The notes under the pieces are model-generated. The model did no database searches and was not told the DNA's origin. It saw only the letters and a program-made list of their open reading frames with translations. Below, piece by piece: positions 1-11,401 of a stretch of DNA of 64,000 bases (position 1 is its first letter; each line of letters starts with the position of its first letter). This DNA comes from Siphonodentalium dalli (lineage: Eukaryota > Mollusca > Scaphopoda > Gadilida > Siphonodentaliidae): assembly GCA_032622095.1 (NCBI GenBank), contig CP136066.1, positions 51,560,911-51,624,910 of the forward strand. Direction: 5' to 3'. The position numbers and the translations under genes are program-made.

Positions 1-78
1 TGGTTGATGTTTTATGCATGTTAATCACTCAATTCGGCTCCATGGCACTTGTAACAACTGCATTATTGTTTGGTCACG

Positions 79-225
79 AAGAACCATTCAGCGTCCAAGA
101 GAACCCCAGTTACACACCGACGAACCCTATCGATTACAGAGAACCTTTTCTGACACCGAGGAACCTTTGGGTTCTTACAGAGAACCATTGAGTTCTTCAA
201 AGAACCCCAAAGAACCCTTATTTCT
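79..225. repeat. Degenerate GAACC-rich minisatellite
   Basis: The motif AGAACC/GAACC recurs about ten times in roughly 150 bp at irregular spacing. This also gives a chance reading frame rich in REP-type residues. It is a short, decayed minisatellite and shows no coding evidence. Confidence 0.45.
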
Positions 226-677
226 TAGAGTGTACGTCCGTATCGGGAGTATTTGATGCACTCACCCCATCCCATACGAAGCACGGCCATATTGGCATTA
301 TTTAATCTTAACTTTTTTATTTTTCATTGACACGACTTACCAGAATCACGCTCTTTATACGGTGGTTTCACTGCGGCCCGCGCCATTTAACGGAATAACG
401 GGTATACTCTCATTGTGAACTTATTTCAGAATCGACTTTTTCATGCCCCATTTTTCACATTCAAATAACGTCAATTTAGGCGTACTTGGGTTTTTGAAAT
501 ACGTTCAATATGAACCTATTTGTATGAGGATATGTTGTGCAGCTAGCGATGAGCAAAATCTGTGTTCCTATAGTTGAACTGGGTGCAGTGTTTAATTACT
601 TTGGCGACTTTCTGGCTTCTGTGCATGTGTCTATCGACTGCATAATCGAATACGCACTCATAGAAGCATACCTGTGG

Positions 678-705
678 CCATATTTGGATTGATTGATTTA
701 TTGCA
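678..705 (-). repeat. Possible LINE/SINE 3' tail
   Basis: On the minus strand this reads TGCAATAAATCAATCAATCC, that is, an AATAAA-like signal directly followed by ATCA repeats. The LINE tails at 17.28 kb and 18.86 kb have the same layout. No body of an element could be recognised next to it, so it may be a very short insertion or chance. Confidence 0.3.
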
Positions 706-807
706 CAAGTCACATAACAGTGAAACAAGCAAAACTTATATACACATATGGACATTGGTGGTATTTCTCGAGCCATTGCATATTTTGTCGGGCAACCGTC
801 CTCAATG

Positions 808-831
808 GCCGCCGGCAGCGCGAACACTGAT
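808..831. mobile_element. Solo hAT-type terminus (right end)
   Basis: The bases end in CAGCGCGAACACTG, identical to the 14-bp terminal repeat of the hAT element at 27874-29101. The next inner bases are also alike (GGCCGCCGG here against GGCTACCGA there). No matching left end was found upstream, so this is probably a fragment of a related copy. The flanking ACAAATG-type sequence was not tested for a target duplication. Confidence 0.5.
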
Positions 832-1377
832 ACAATCATTTGTTCACAATTACCGTTTTTTCAATATACCGCAATCACAGCAAAGGACATTGGGGACATT
901 GGGAATGTCAATAACATGCAGACACACAGCTGACATGCAAGCTTCTTGTTGTCACGTTTAATTTATATATAATATAGTTCATGGAACGACTGTCATCAAT
1001 GTATACATATTTATATGCAATTAGATTATATGAAAACGACTTAGCTGTGTCAATAACATGTAATACGACGTTTATAACCTAGCAGTGATGTACAATAAAC
1101 AGACAATGCTGTATAATGTAAATAGCGAGATTAACACTATATATCTGTAAATACTCAATATCGAGTATAATCGTAGGAAATGTTCTGATAATAAGTTAAA
1201 CAAGCGGCCAACATGTTATCAGAACATTTCCCGCCAATGAATATGAACCTTTCAGCACTAGTATAATATGTTCGTCAATGTGTCGTCTGCTTAAACTATA
1301 TCCTCTGAACGTCCCTCCAGACGAAAAATAGACCACTCCAATATATATACTTTTAAAACCGAACTTATTTCTTGCAG

Positions 1378-1488
1378 TTGACAGGTGCGCTGATTTTGCA
1401 TCTCCTTGCTCGGGAAATGGCGTGTGCGCAGACAATGATGACGGATACAGTTGTACGTGTAACAGTGCATATTTTGGCGACATTTGCA
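1378..1488 (+). CDS. Internal exon encoding one EGF-like domain
   Basis: A good acceptor (pyrimidine-rich stretch ending TTTCTTGCAG) precedes the exon and a strong donor (A|GTAAGT) follows it. The 111-bp exon is symmetric, phase 1 at both ends, as is usual for shuffled EGF modules. It encodes about 37 residues with six cysteines spaced C-x6-C-x5-C-x8-C-x1-C-x8-C, the classic EGF pattern. The segments GNGVC and DGYSCTC sit where EGF domains carry GG.C and GY.C.C. There is no DxN/D-x-D/N...Y/F calcium-binding signature at the start, so a non-calcium EGF is more likely. EGF modules occur in secreted and membrane-bound extracellular proteins, where they act in binding or as spacers. The parent gene is unknown. 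Exons at 4042 and 15588 on the same strand have compatible phases. The exon starts at the first base after AG, and no start codon is expected. Confidence 0.75.
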
Positions 1489-1551
1489 GTAAGTATACCA
1501 TGTCCTGTGATATATTGATTCAACATACATGTACAGTATATAAATAGAGAA

Positions 1552-1687
1552 TACCTACAGTTTTTGTTTGAATACCGAAATATGTCATGAGTGTCTGGAA
1601 AGAAATGCAAGCTGCGAGTGAAAATTAGATATTTCTTTCCAGACAGGAATAGGATGTTTCAGGTATTCAATCCAAAAATGTAGGTGT
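1552..1687. repeat. Foldback hairpin element, copy 1
   Basis: The two halves are inverted copies. The left half runs ACCTACAG...TTTGAATACCGAAATAT...TCTGGAAAGAAAT and the right half is its complement ending ...ATTTCTTTCCAGA...AGGTATTCAA...TGTAGGT. The loop is about 25 bp. A second copy with the same arm sequences lies at 44671-44815, so this is a dispersed hairpin family (MITE-like) and not an accident. It lies about 60 bp downstream of the EGF exon, inside its presumed intron. Confidence 0.65.
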
Positions 1688-1699
1688 TCTTTTTCTTGT

Positions 1700-2980
1700 A
1701 TGCGTCTTACTAATGCTTAAAGTTGATAAAATGTGCAGCATTCTCACTTTTAATAGCAAAATAAATTAAACAATACACGGAAAGCAACACCTGGTTGACC
1801 CATATTTTTGACACCAATCAGCTGATAGGTGCATGTAGCAAACCGTTATCAAGTGATCACGCCGTGACGAAATTATGTAAGCTACAATGAAATAACAAAA
1901 CGCGATTTCAGTGTAGCTTCTAAGAGATATATACGATTAAAGTTTCGGTAATTTTCGGCTATTTTATGGACAGGCATATAATACAATATATATTAGATAC
2001 GAGTAGAAATTGACATCACATTTCAGCCCATTAATAATTTAACACACTGCTGATCAGGTCTGAATATCATTTGTAAATATCGTATCACCGCAGCTGATCA
2101 CCGCAGAAATAAACGCAGTGGCGACCTTCGATTTGCGAACTAAAATTAAGAAATGTCTCCGGAACCATTACGCATGTAAATGTACACGATCATCGCAATC
2201 TGGCGTTCGTTTTGGAACCACATAGACTCATGCGACTTTGTTCTAATGAATATAGTAGAAAATGAATTGTGTAAATAAGTTGGATTGTGAAATCTTAGCT
2301 GTGTCAATGTAGATTTCATCTCGTTAGACGCCTATTATAATATAACCAACACGATTAAGTCTGCCAGTAATTAGGCTGGCTTGGTGCTGATTGGTGATTT
2401 GTTTTCTTGTATATCCATAATGTCTGTAGGACGAAATTGTTCTTCAATAAAACCCTACTCGCTCACCGTTGTCATATTGCAAAATTGGTTGTTCACAAAC
2501 GAATCAGTCCACCACCAGTTTATATTTTTGAACGACCAGGAACAAACAACCGATATAATGCGAATGACACTTATGTAATACGGATGGACATAGTTTGCGT
2601 GTCACTATAACAATATACGATGACTGTAATTATAACTAAACGTATATAGTTGGTACTAATATGGCCTACGAAATATATTCCACTTGGAGTTCCATTGACC
2701 AACATGTTTGATGCCATTAATGACCACGATCACGCAATGCTTATTGTGTGTGGCATTAACAAACAATATACTGTTGCGATCCATTCGGCAGAAAATGTTT
2801 ATTACACACTTGTTCCTAGAATTGCAAAGTTATTGTTGTGTCATATTTACAAATGCGTATGACCCATGTGGGCCATACGCATTCCGTTGATTCCGTTGAT
2901 GTCGGAAATATAAATAATAATATCTAGACTAAATTATTTGAACTTACTTCGCGATTATAAATGTTTGTTGACAAATCACT
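1700..2980. other. Intronic/intergenic AT-rich DNA
   Basis: No exon with good splice sites, no recognisable repeat and no convincing reading frame was found. Two 60-70-residue open frames near 2.4-2.9 kb lack any family resemblance and are probably chance. Confidence 0.4.
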
Positions 2981-2984
2981 GTAA

Positions 2985-3090
2985 CAGTTCTGTTTAGTTT
3001 AAACATATTTTATTAGCAAAAATAGCTAATTGGATTGGGGCACAAGTTATTGCTAACTTAATGACGCCCCGTTCCAACAAACAATTGGCA
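2985..3090 (-). mobile_element. 5'-truncated LINE 3' end
   Basis: Read on the minus strand it ends AATAAAATATGTTTAAACTA followed by AACAG. This closely matches the 3' end of the LINE at 21.2 kb. Both copies hold a stem just inside the end: here GGGGCACAAGTTA pairs with TAACTTAATGACGCCCC. It is a short insertion of the same or a sister LINE family, truncated at its 5' side as is normal for target-primed reverse transcription. Confidence 0.6.
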
Positions 3091-3099
3091 ATTAACAAA

Positions 3100-4040
3100 A
3101 GGAGTTAGGCTTCCTGCCTGCAATACATATAATATATAGGTATACAAAGAACACTTGTATGATATATTAATTAAGATAAAATCGGGGATACACATTAGGA
3201 TGTCAAAGGATATGTGTATTGCTTGCGTCAGTATGGGAGGGTATGAGATGTGAACAGTTCTGTTTACATAACACTGGTTTCAATATGCATCAGTTTGTTA
3301 TTTGAGAACTTTCAATAATTTATATAGTTATAGCAAATCGAGCTATTTAATTTTATCAATCGACATACCACACAGAGTGGTGAACTACCATCCCCTACAT
3401 GGGCGGAGCTGATCTTCATATTTGGTGAATTTAACCCCCTCGAGTGTCGCCCATCTGCCCATCGGAAGTGGTTAATCAGCTAATCAGCATACAAGAAAGT
3501 CATACTAGTAATGAACCCCATCCCCCAATTTTAAGATGGTACAAATTCTCGCCAGTATTTAGTTACCAATCCTTTAGTCGGAGGAGTTTTGACCCAATAG
3601 TTTAGTTAAAAGTTGACTAATATTTAGTCACGCGTAACTAAACTTTTTTAGAGTGTAGCTATTCGGCAATTTTAGATGCTCAGAATATTGCGTGAGAACT
3701 TCAACGTTGTTTCAGTCTCATAATCCGTTTAATATATTGCGCAGCTACAGTCGAGAAACCGACATATGTTTCATTATATAATGTACATTCCAGAATCTCG
3801 AAGTTTATGTTCCAGAATCTAAGGCGTTTGAACTGTTTGTTTATACTGACTGTCACCAAATTGATGTACATCTCTCATCCAGCTGGAATTTCGGTTCTTG
3901 TGAAATAAAAACATGTATAATCCCACAAGGGATCACAAGTATTATCAGCACCCAACGTACATGTAGTATACCAGTATCACAAGGGCACTGCATAACACGA
4001 TTACCAGACGTAGCATGCAACCAATCTATGCTTTGTTTCA
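3100..4040. other. Non-coding stretch before the 4042 exon
   Basis: Nothing beyond AT-rich sequence was identified. Two short reading frames on opposite strands near 3.85-4.2 kb overlap the candidate exon in other frames and were not kept. Confidence 0.35.
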
Positions 4041-4041
4041 G

Positions 4042-4119
4042 ATTGCACAGTGTCAAGTGTTTGTGGATGGGCAGTATGCGGAGAGAAGACTTTCGATTTC
4101 TGGAAATGTGTGGGATGTG
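4042..4119 (+). CDS. Candidate cysteine-rich exon (five Cys in 25 residues)
   Basis: The exon is framed by an acceptor with a pyrimidine tract (ATGCTTTGTTTCAG) and a consensus donor (TGTG|GTGAGT). It is 78 bp long and phase 1 at both ends, so it could be spliced to the EGF exon upstream without shifting frame. The translated piece has cysteines spaced C-x5-C-x4-C-x9-C-x2-C and includes CGWAVC and FWKCVGC. No known domain was recognised. The five cysteines and symmetric phase suggest a small disulfide-rich extracellular module. A repeat array starts about 130 bp downstream. The reading is plausible but unproven, because a 78-bp stretch with good splice sites can arise by chance. Confidence 0.4.
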
Positions 4120-4254
4120 GTGAGTATCTTTACTGATTTACGCAGTGTACGAGCTCCGCGACAGATATTCGTGCCGTCGCAATGTTTCTCACCCCTTTTG
4201 TTAAACGATCAGGGCATTCGAGTTGTACATGTATATATGATATGACTATGCGAC

Positions 4255-5100
4255 ACAGAAAATATATCATTGGCAAAAACGAAGCTTGTTTTCTCTGTAA
4301 AAGATGCAACAATTGAAATTCGGATAATTCCACCATCGCCTGAATTATTTTAACTTTTAACACGTAATGGCCATTTGCCTTCATCCGATTATGTGATGTG
4401 ACTATTAGACTGAGAAAAACAACAATTGACCACGTGGCAATGAAGCATGGTTTTCTGTGAAAGAGGCAATAAATAAACATGCTTCATTGCCACCAGTGAT
4501 AGTTTTTTACTAGGTAATTTGCAATGAACATTGTCCAAACTTCAATTATTGCCTCTTTCACAGAAACAACATGCTTTGTTGTCACAAATGGTTGTTTTTT
4601 GTATTAGTCGTATAGCGATATATCAAAACAAGATGAGAGTAATTGATTATTAGATATTCAGTAAACATAATACAAGCGGGATAAACTGTGGGTAATTTTC
4701 AAGAAAAATTATCCGAACTTCAATTATTGCCTCTTTCACATAAAACATGCTTCATTCATTGTCACCAGTGGTTATTTCTCTGAGTGGAATAGCCATATTA
4801 AACAATAAGATGGGAGTAATTGGCCATTACATTTTAGGTAAACAACTGAAGCGGGGGGTGTACTAAACTAGGTCATTTTCAAGGAACTAAATTCTTGCCT
4901 CTTGCACAGAGAACACATGCTTCATTGTAACCAGTGATAGTTTTTCTAAGGTGTTATGGTAAACCAAAATAAGGCGGGTGGGGAAATAAAACAGTCAATT
5001 TTCAAGGAAGATTCTCCGAAATTCAATTATTGTCCCTTTCACATTCACATAAAACACACGCTTCATTGTCAGCAATGATAGTTTTTTTTCTGAGTAGCAT
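4255..5100. repeat. Diverged tandem array (~140-175 bp unit) with an internal inversion
   Basis: A block reading ATTATTGCCTCTTTCACA, then ACATGCTTCATTGTCACCAG and TGATAGTTTTTCT, recurs with start points near 4549, 4722, 4888 and 5027. The complementary version (TGAAAGAGGCAAT) lies at 4456 and a more diverged one near 4300. Unit direction flips at about 4475, giving a head-to-head centre around 4450-4500. The open frames in here are by-products of the repeat. Confidence 0.65.
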
Positions 5101-5230
5101 AGTCATATGGAATGATATAATGGGAGTATTAAATTGGTCGCTATGTATTAAGGTTAAAATAAATCAGGCGGTGGGATATTAATATCATCCATCGTGGCAT
5201 TGGCTGTGGTATGGACAATTTTCACTATCG

Positions 5231-5291
5231 GTGCCAGATAGTTGGGCCGAAGATGAGGCTTGCCGAGTCTTTGAACCAATTATCTGGCCAC
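5231..5291. repeat. Short imperfect hairpin
   Basis: GTGCCAGATAGTTGG pairs with CCAATTATCTGGCCAC across a loop of about 29 bp, with one G-T type mismatch. It may be a solo foldback fragment. No function is claimed. Confidence 0.4.
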
Positions 5292-5299
5292 AATGTTGA

Positions 5300-6590
5300 G
5301 ATAATTCCTGGAAAAAACCGCAGCGAATTTAGGTGAACTCGACATGGCTGCACCACATTGCACCTGGCATGAATTCCAAAAATCGCGCGTATTGATATGA
5401 AGTTTTTACAACTAGACTAGTTATAGAACTGCGTTTGTATTGGAAGATGTTCCTACACCAGTACCATTATAATTAGAAAACTGAACACGTTTATGTTTAT
5501 AGGACATTAAAATGTTAGTATGACGAGTTCGATGATTTGTTGCAACGGTGACAGTTTTTCGAAAGTGGAACTATTTCATTCCTTCTTTATGAGTCGCCTA
5601 TTATTTACATGTTACGAAATGCAAAAGTACTATACCCGCTTCGCTTTGGGACATTGGACTTCCGTTTGATCAAGCATGTTCATACATACAGTAGCTCACA
5701 GTTCATTTTATGCAACTCTCGTTTGCATGTGGGCTTATGTTGTATGTTATCTGTGGAAGTTGGAAGCATATCTCCAATGTTATTAGCATCTACGAATTTG
5801 TCCGTATTTATTGACTTGAAATTAAAGCGTGACTGTTTGTCGCCATCTTAGTGACTATTGTGAAATCGACGATGAATGATACACACCAGTGACTTTTCCC
5901 AGAACTTAACGATGTTGGTAACGTGATCCATGGGCCTAAGTCCTAACTTAATGTTAACATCGCTATATCATATCATATCACTACTTGATATAAACAAAAT
6001 TGAAACGGATTTTGCGGTAAGGCCAAACTATTTAATCCATTTGGTGTAGTTGTTGTCTGACAAGCATATTTAGAAAGAATTTGACAGACATGTTTGAACA
6101 GTTTGCGAGATACGGGAGTTTAGCTACCCCTCCACACGCATACTTTTGGTCGAAGAATTGCATATGTTTGATAACAACATTACCAAATTTCGTAATTGAT
6201 CATAATGGAACACACGATGACGTTTGCTGACAAGTGTGCCAGCATACATTGTTTAAGTGATTAAAGACGTGTTCATGCTTCCAGACCACAGTCACAACAA
6301 TATATCATGTTGATATCAGCTAAGATAAGCATGCATCGACGTCGACTTTGTAGGCCAGATATATGTTACATGACACACAATGTATACATATAGTCTCACA
6401 AATATGAAACAAGATCACTTTGATAGAAATCAATATTATGTTCAAATGAATTCCCAGAATAGTCTCACCATGGTGCCTGTTCTCTCAGTTTTATATTCCA
6501 GTATATATCTAAATAACTAAATCAAAAGCAAAATAGTGTGATGTGTAGCTGAGAGAACATTGCAAATTTGCCATATATTCAGAGTGTTTG
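5300..6590. other. Unannotated non-coding stretch
   Basis: An 80-residue open frame at 5609-5851 has no recognisable motif and no supporting splice sites. Nothing else stands out except AT-rich sequence. Confidence 0.35.
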
Positions 6591-6599
6591 CATGTTCAA

Positions 6600-8260
6600 G
6601 ACTTAAAATAGGGTAGATGGTATCTTAACCAGCGAAAAATCGCCTTATTTCCCGTTCGCTTTGTGTTTGGTGCCGCAGACTTTCGGAAAAGAGCCAATCG
6701 ATATTCATTGTATATTTCCTGATCGAATAGCCTGTTCGCCATACCTATGGTAAAAGTGTACAGCATATAATTTTAGTTCGTGGAATGTTCAAGAGTTCAA
6801 ATAGCGTAGTGTGGGAGGCAATATCCTGTATATCCTGATAACATACAACTTTGGCCACACCCTTAGTTAATTTTGAGAGCATATCATATCAGGATGTGGT
6901 GTCTTCAAGACTTCAAATAGGCTAGGGTATCCTCAAAACACAGAAATTTCGCCTTTCTTATTTGCCAGCCTTTTTTCGTAAAGTGTTCATGCTTTCTGAA
7001 CCCAATCCATCTATATAAATTGTGTACTTCCGTATACCACTACCCGTTGTCCATACACTTAGTTAAATTGATGAGATTTCGATCCAGTTTGTGGTGTATT
7101 CCAGTTTTCAAATTGGGAAGGAGGTACTAAAACAGTGAAACATAAAAACGACTATTTGCCAGCCGCTGTTTGTAAATTGTCACCGGCTAACGCTCAAACA
7201 ATTTGTTCATATCGAGAGCATATAGCTTCAGTTCAAGGTGTGCTCAAGAGTTTAAATGGGCTATTGGGTCCTCCAAAATAGTGAGTATTCTCCTTTCTCG
7301 TTCGCCTGCCGATTTTTGTAAAGTATCCCAAACATTCGCGAACCAACCCATCCATAAAAGAAATGTACTTCCTAATATGGCTTCCATGTCTCCCCGACCT
7401 GAGTTATTATTGGTAGCATATATTTTCAGTTCATGGTCTGTTTAAGACTTCAAATGGGGTAGGTGGGCTCAAAATAAGAACATTAATCTTTCGTCTTTGC
7501 CAGCCGTATTTTGTGAGTGTCATGTATTATCTCGGGAACCAAATCACCAATAAACATTGTATATAATACATCATAGCACTACCTTTCGTTCACACACTAT
7601 TGAGAGCATATAATGTAAGTCCATGGTGTGTCCAAGAGTTGAACTGGGTTACGGGGTCCCCAATACCGTGATATATCGCCTTTCTTTTTTACTAGCCGCT
7701 GTTTGTAAACTGTCCCAACATTCGAGAACCGCCCATCCATAAAAGATGTATACTTCATTATATAAATACCATATGTCCACACCCTAAGTTAATATTTGGA
7801 GCATATCCGTTCAGTTGTTCAGTTGTTGTGTGGTTAAGACTTCAAATAGGATAAGGTGCCCTCAAAAAAAGAAAATTCAAATATCGTAGTTGCCAACCGC
7901 TTTTTGAAAATGGCCCAGAATTTCGAAAACCAAACTAACCACATAGATTGTATAGTTCCTGATAGCGCTTCAATCCGTTCACACCGTCGGTTAATATTAA
8001 GGGCACACGGCTTCTGTTCAAGTGTTTTAAATGTGTTAAGTGGTTCCACTAAACACAAGTTATTCGCATTTATCGTTTGTCATTCGCATATTCTAATGTG
8101 CCAAAGCATTCGGGTATATTATGGTATATTTCCTGATATTACTACCCTTTGGTCACATCCACAATCTATATTGAGAACATCCTTTCAGTTCGTGGTGTGT
8201 TCAACATCAACACTTTAATTGGGTAGGGGTCATCAGAACAGCAAATTCGCCTTTCTTATT
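6600..8260 (+). repeat. Satellite-like tandem array, ~190-bp unit, about ten copies
   Basis: A phrase like TTCAAATAGGGTAGGTGG recurs at about 6607, 6797, 6912, 7108, 7253, 7451, 7640, 7842, 8027 and 8216. Most spacings are 185-202 bp and two are shortened (about 115 and 145 bp). Each unit continues with CGCCTTTCTT..TTCGCCAGCC, a TTTGTAAA block, GAACCAACCCATCC and AGAGCATAT..TTCAGTTC. The units differ at many sites, so the array is old. Apparent proteins at 7203-7445 and 7856-8218 are frames through the repeat and are not genes. Confidence 0.75.
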
Positions 8261-8297
8261 TTTATTTATCAGCCGCCTTATGTATAATATTAATATT

Positions 8298-8318
8298 AAT
8301 ATATATATATATATATAG

Positions 8319-8360
<42 letters not shown>

Positions 8361-8372
8361 ATATTATATTAA
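8298..8372. repeat. (TA)n microsatellite
   Basis: About 75 bp of alternating TA, interrupted once by AGCT near its middle. It directly follows the end of the 190-bp satellite array. Confidence 0.9.
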
Positions 8373-9590
8373 TAATAAATTACATGTGAGAAATAAAATG
8401 TGTTGTATCTGGAGGCTTGGTAGGCTGATGACATCTTCGAACACGCTTGCGGTGTCTGCGGATCCGGTTTGCATCACATGAATCATGAATTGGTCCCATT
8501 AGAATCATTTAGAAAAGTATGTTTTGTCGTTATCATAAATATGTATATTTTCAACCAAACGTGTCTGTTGGAGAGGTACCTAAACTCAAATATCGCAAAC
8601 CGTTCACAATTTCTGTAATATTCATTCTACATGTGATTTACAGGTAATTTGTGTGCCATTTGAATTATATAGTTTGTCATTATTTCAGTTATACACAATC
8701 GATGTTAATGAATGTATAGTTAACTGTTATCAATACAATATTTTGTTGTTGTAACTGGGTGTCTGGCACCATGAGCACAACTGTAATTAATAAAACGGTA
8801 TTTCTGGATCAGCTCTTCGGTAGACGATTATATTGCGTCCCATTAAGATTAAATAGAAAATGTTATAAAACATATGTAATATTAAGACCAAAAACGTGTT
8901 TTGGGGAGTGGTAGCTAAAATCCAACATCATACTAAATGTTCAAAATTCCTGTCTACTTTTATCTATGTATGCTTGTCAGATAACTATTACACCAAATGT
9001 ATTAACTAGTTTGGTACTATTGTGATATTAGCTTGAATGATAATGTTTGAAAAAAATATTTGTGTGAAATAAGATCGATTTTTCAGAATGGCAGCGAAAT
9101 TAAAACATTAATCAACACTGTTTACCTTTCAAGTAGATATATGGTATGATGTAGTGATTTTAACATCAATTATATTGACAACTTAGTTAGGACTTAGGCA
9201 CAGGGCTCGATTTACCAAAATTGCGAAGTTCTCGAAAAAGTCACTGGTGGGAAATATTCATAGCCGACTCCACTGTTTTTTATTGTCATTTACGTGAACA
9301 ATATTTATTTCTCCTTAAAAACAGTTTGGTTTCAACTTGTTCTACCGTGGATAGGGGAACCCGACCACTTTTGACGTTTGGCCGCTGCTCTATATTGGGA
9401 GAGTCAATCCAATATATTAATTGCTATATGTTTGGAAAATAAAGAAGAAACGAATGTTGAAATTTATAGCTAATTATGACATAGGTACCTGGCCCTGATA
9501 CCGCTCTGCCAACATTGCACGAACCACACCATTAGACTCATTGGGATACCTACATGCATAGCTAATTTTGGTTATAATTGGCGACATATG
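8373..9590. other. Unannotated non-coding stretch
   Basis: Two similar passages occur, near 8500-8600 and 8840-8950 (CCCATTA.ATT..ATAGAAA followed by ACGTGT.T..GGAG.GGTA). They suggest an old duplication of roughly 340 bp. No exon or gene was recognised. Confidence 0.35.
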
Positions 9591-10092
9591 TTTTATCCCG
9601 GCATGCTGGTGCCTCGTGCCCCAAAACCTGTTCCCATCACACCCTTCCCATCACTGATTCGAACAGGGCCACTTTGGTTTCGTTGAATCACATAACTATT
9701 TTCCCTGTATCATAACTATAAATATTACTTGGTGAAATCGGTGACTAAGACATTTTTATAAATTTTAGTGCCCCTTCCCTCCCAATTACTAACCAAAACG
9801 ACACCAAATGTGGCATCTTTACACGACAAGATTAGATTCCGCGTATCACGGAGAAGAACATGTATTAATTATGTAGATAGATGTTAAAAAATATTAGTAT
9901 TAATTTTGGTGTCCATCTTCTCCCCAATCCCTGACTCAATCCACTTTTGGCATCTTTAATCAACACAATTATACTCCTTATCTGATGGTGATGACTATTT
10001 ATAAGTTTGGTGGAGATCGTCGACGAGACATATTCTTATCAAATTTAGTGACCCACTCCTATCTCTGACCAAACGGCACCCATTTTAGTCTA

Positions 10093-11018
10093 GGCAGGGC
10101 TGGAGGTCAAGTGTCACCAACGATGCGAATTTATGCAACCAGTGCAATCTTATAGGAAAATTATCGTAGTTTATGGATCCGGTTCTTGCATAGCCAAAAG
10201 TGGACGAGAAATTAGTTTTTTCTGTATGTTTCATAGGGTACCCCACTGAAATATAGGGTCGATTTTAAGCAATTACTGTGTATCATACATGTGATTATGG
10301 GATTACTAAACACATGCAGATATAATATAATTGTGGTCTGGTGGCCCTCTACGATACGTATATACAATATATTGCGTTGCATTTTCTATCATGACGTCAT
10401 ATCGACGAAATCAGCGTGACTCAGCACAATTTTATGACGATTCACACAAACAGTCGCATGTCAACTCCAGCGATTGATTTATTTATGCATATTTCATAGC
10501 ATATCATATGTTTTTGGAAACAGTAGCATATTGCGAACAACAATCATAAATGGTTTTCATAAAATGATTCATATTTTGTTGATGGTAGCTACCCCCCCCC
10601 CATATGTTGCGAAATATGTAAATTTCCAAATAACGATGATTTGACTATTCCGCTGACTTAATAACTCCACCAACATTAATAATTGTCGTGCAGATCATGT
10701 GCTATATGACATGTGATGCCATATAACATTAATATATTGTGAAATTCCTTACGTATTTCATAGAATTTCATATGTTACTGGAAACATTGGCATATTGCAA
10801 ACAATATCCGACAATGATTGTATTGACATGTTAGAAATTATGTTTATGGTGACCAAAAAGCTACCCCTCCCCCAAAAGGGTAACATTTGTTCTTTTTTAT
10901 TAAATAATGAACACATGGAATTCTAACTCAAATTTCTCAATATATATATAAACTAGACATTATGTACTCCTATTCATTACTCACTCATGTACATATATAC
11001 ACATACACACACACACAG

Positions 11019-11090
<72 letters not shown>

Positions 11091-11401
11091 ATGTGTGTGC
11101 GTGTGTATGCTGTGTAGTATTACGATAGCAAACGAACGGAATACAATGGCTAGTTGTGTCACCAATACATGTTATCACAACAAGACATTCAAGAAACAGC
11201 TTCAACTAATGCACATGTATGTTCAAGATTGATACTTAGTTAATCTGGTGAAAGCTCATCACAAGAGTCTTCGATGTCATCGTCATCAAAGTCATCATCG
11301 AAGAACCTAGTTCGCTAAATGCAACTACGATAATTTTCCTATAAGATTGCACTGGTCGCATAAATTCGCATCGTTGGTGACACTTGACCTCCAGCCCTGC
11401 C
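10093..11401. mobile_element. Nested non-autonomous element with ~77-bp terminal inverted repeats (hAT-like)
   Basis: The left end begins GGCAGGGCTGGAGGTCAAGT and continues for about 77 bp to ..AAAATTATCGTAG. The right end is its near-exact complement, ending ..ACCTCCAGCCCTGCC. CAGGGCTGG ends are typical of hAT elements, but an exact 8-bp target duplication is not evident. The flanks can be aligned as an interrupted Pearl core (CCCATTTTA on the left, CCCATCCTA on the right). The inside has no transposase. It has an internal duplication (CATAG.AT.TCATATGTT..TGGAAACA near 10.50 and 10.76 kb) and a TA/TG microsatellite. Confidence 0.65.
11000..11110. repeat. Compound (CA)n(TA)n(TG)n microsatellite
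   Basis: A short ACACAC run, about 55 bp of TA and then a TGTGTG run form a perfect-looking inverted structure that can fold on itself. It lies inside the nested element. Proteins made of YIYIYI or THTHTH residues on both strands are artefacts of it. Confidence 0.9.

Noticed and set aside
4130-4480. 116-residue minus-strand frame with hydrophobic start
   Set aside because: It overlaps the inverted tandem repeat, and unit variation destroys the frame in neighbouring copies.
7856-8218. 120-residue frame
   Set aside because: It crosses almost two units of the 190-bp satellite. Other units do not keep the frame open.
10981-11232. YIYIYI and THTHTH protein-like frames on both strands
   Set aside because: Translation of a TA/CA/TG microsatellite.
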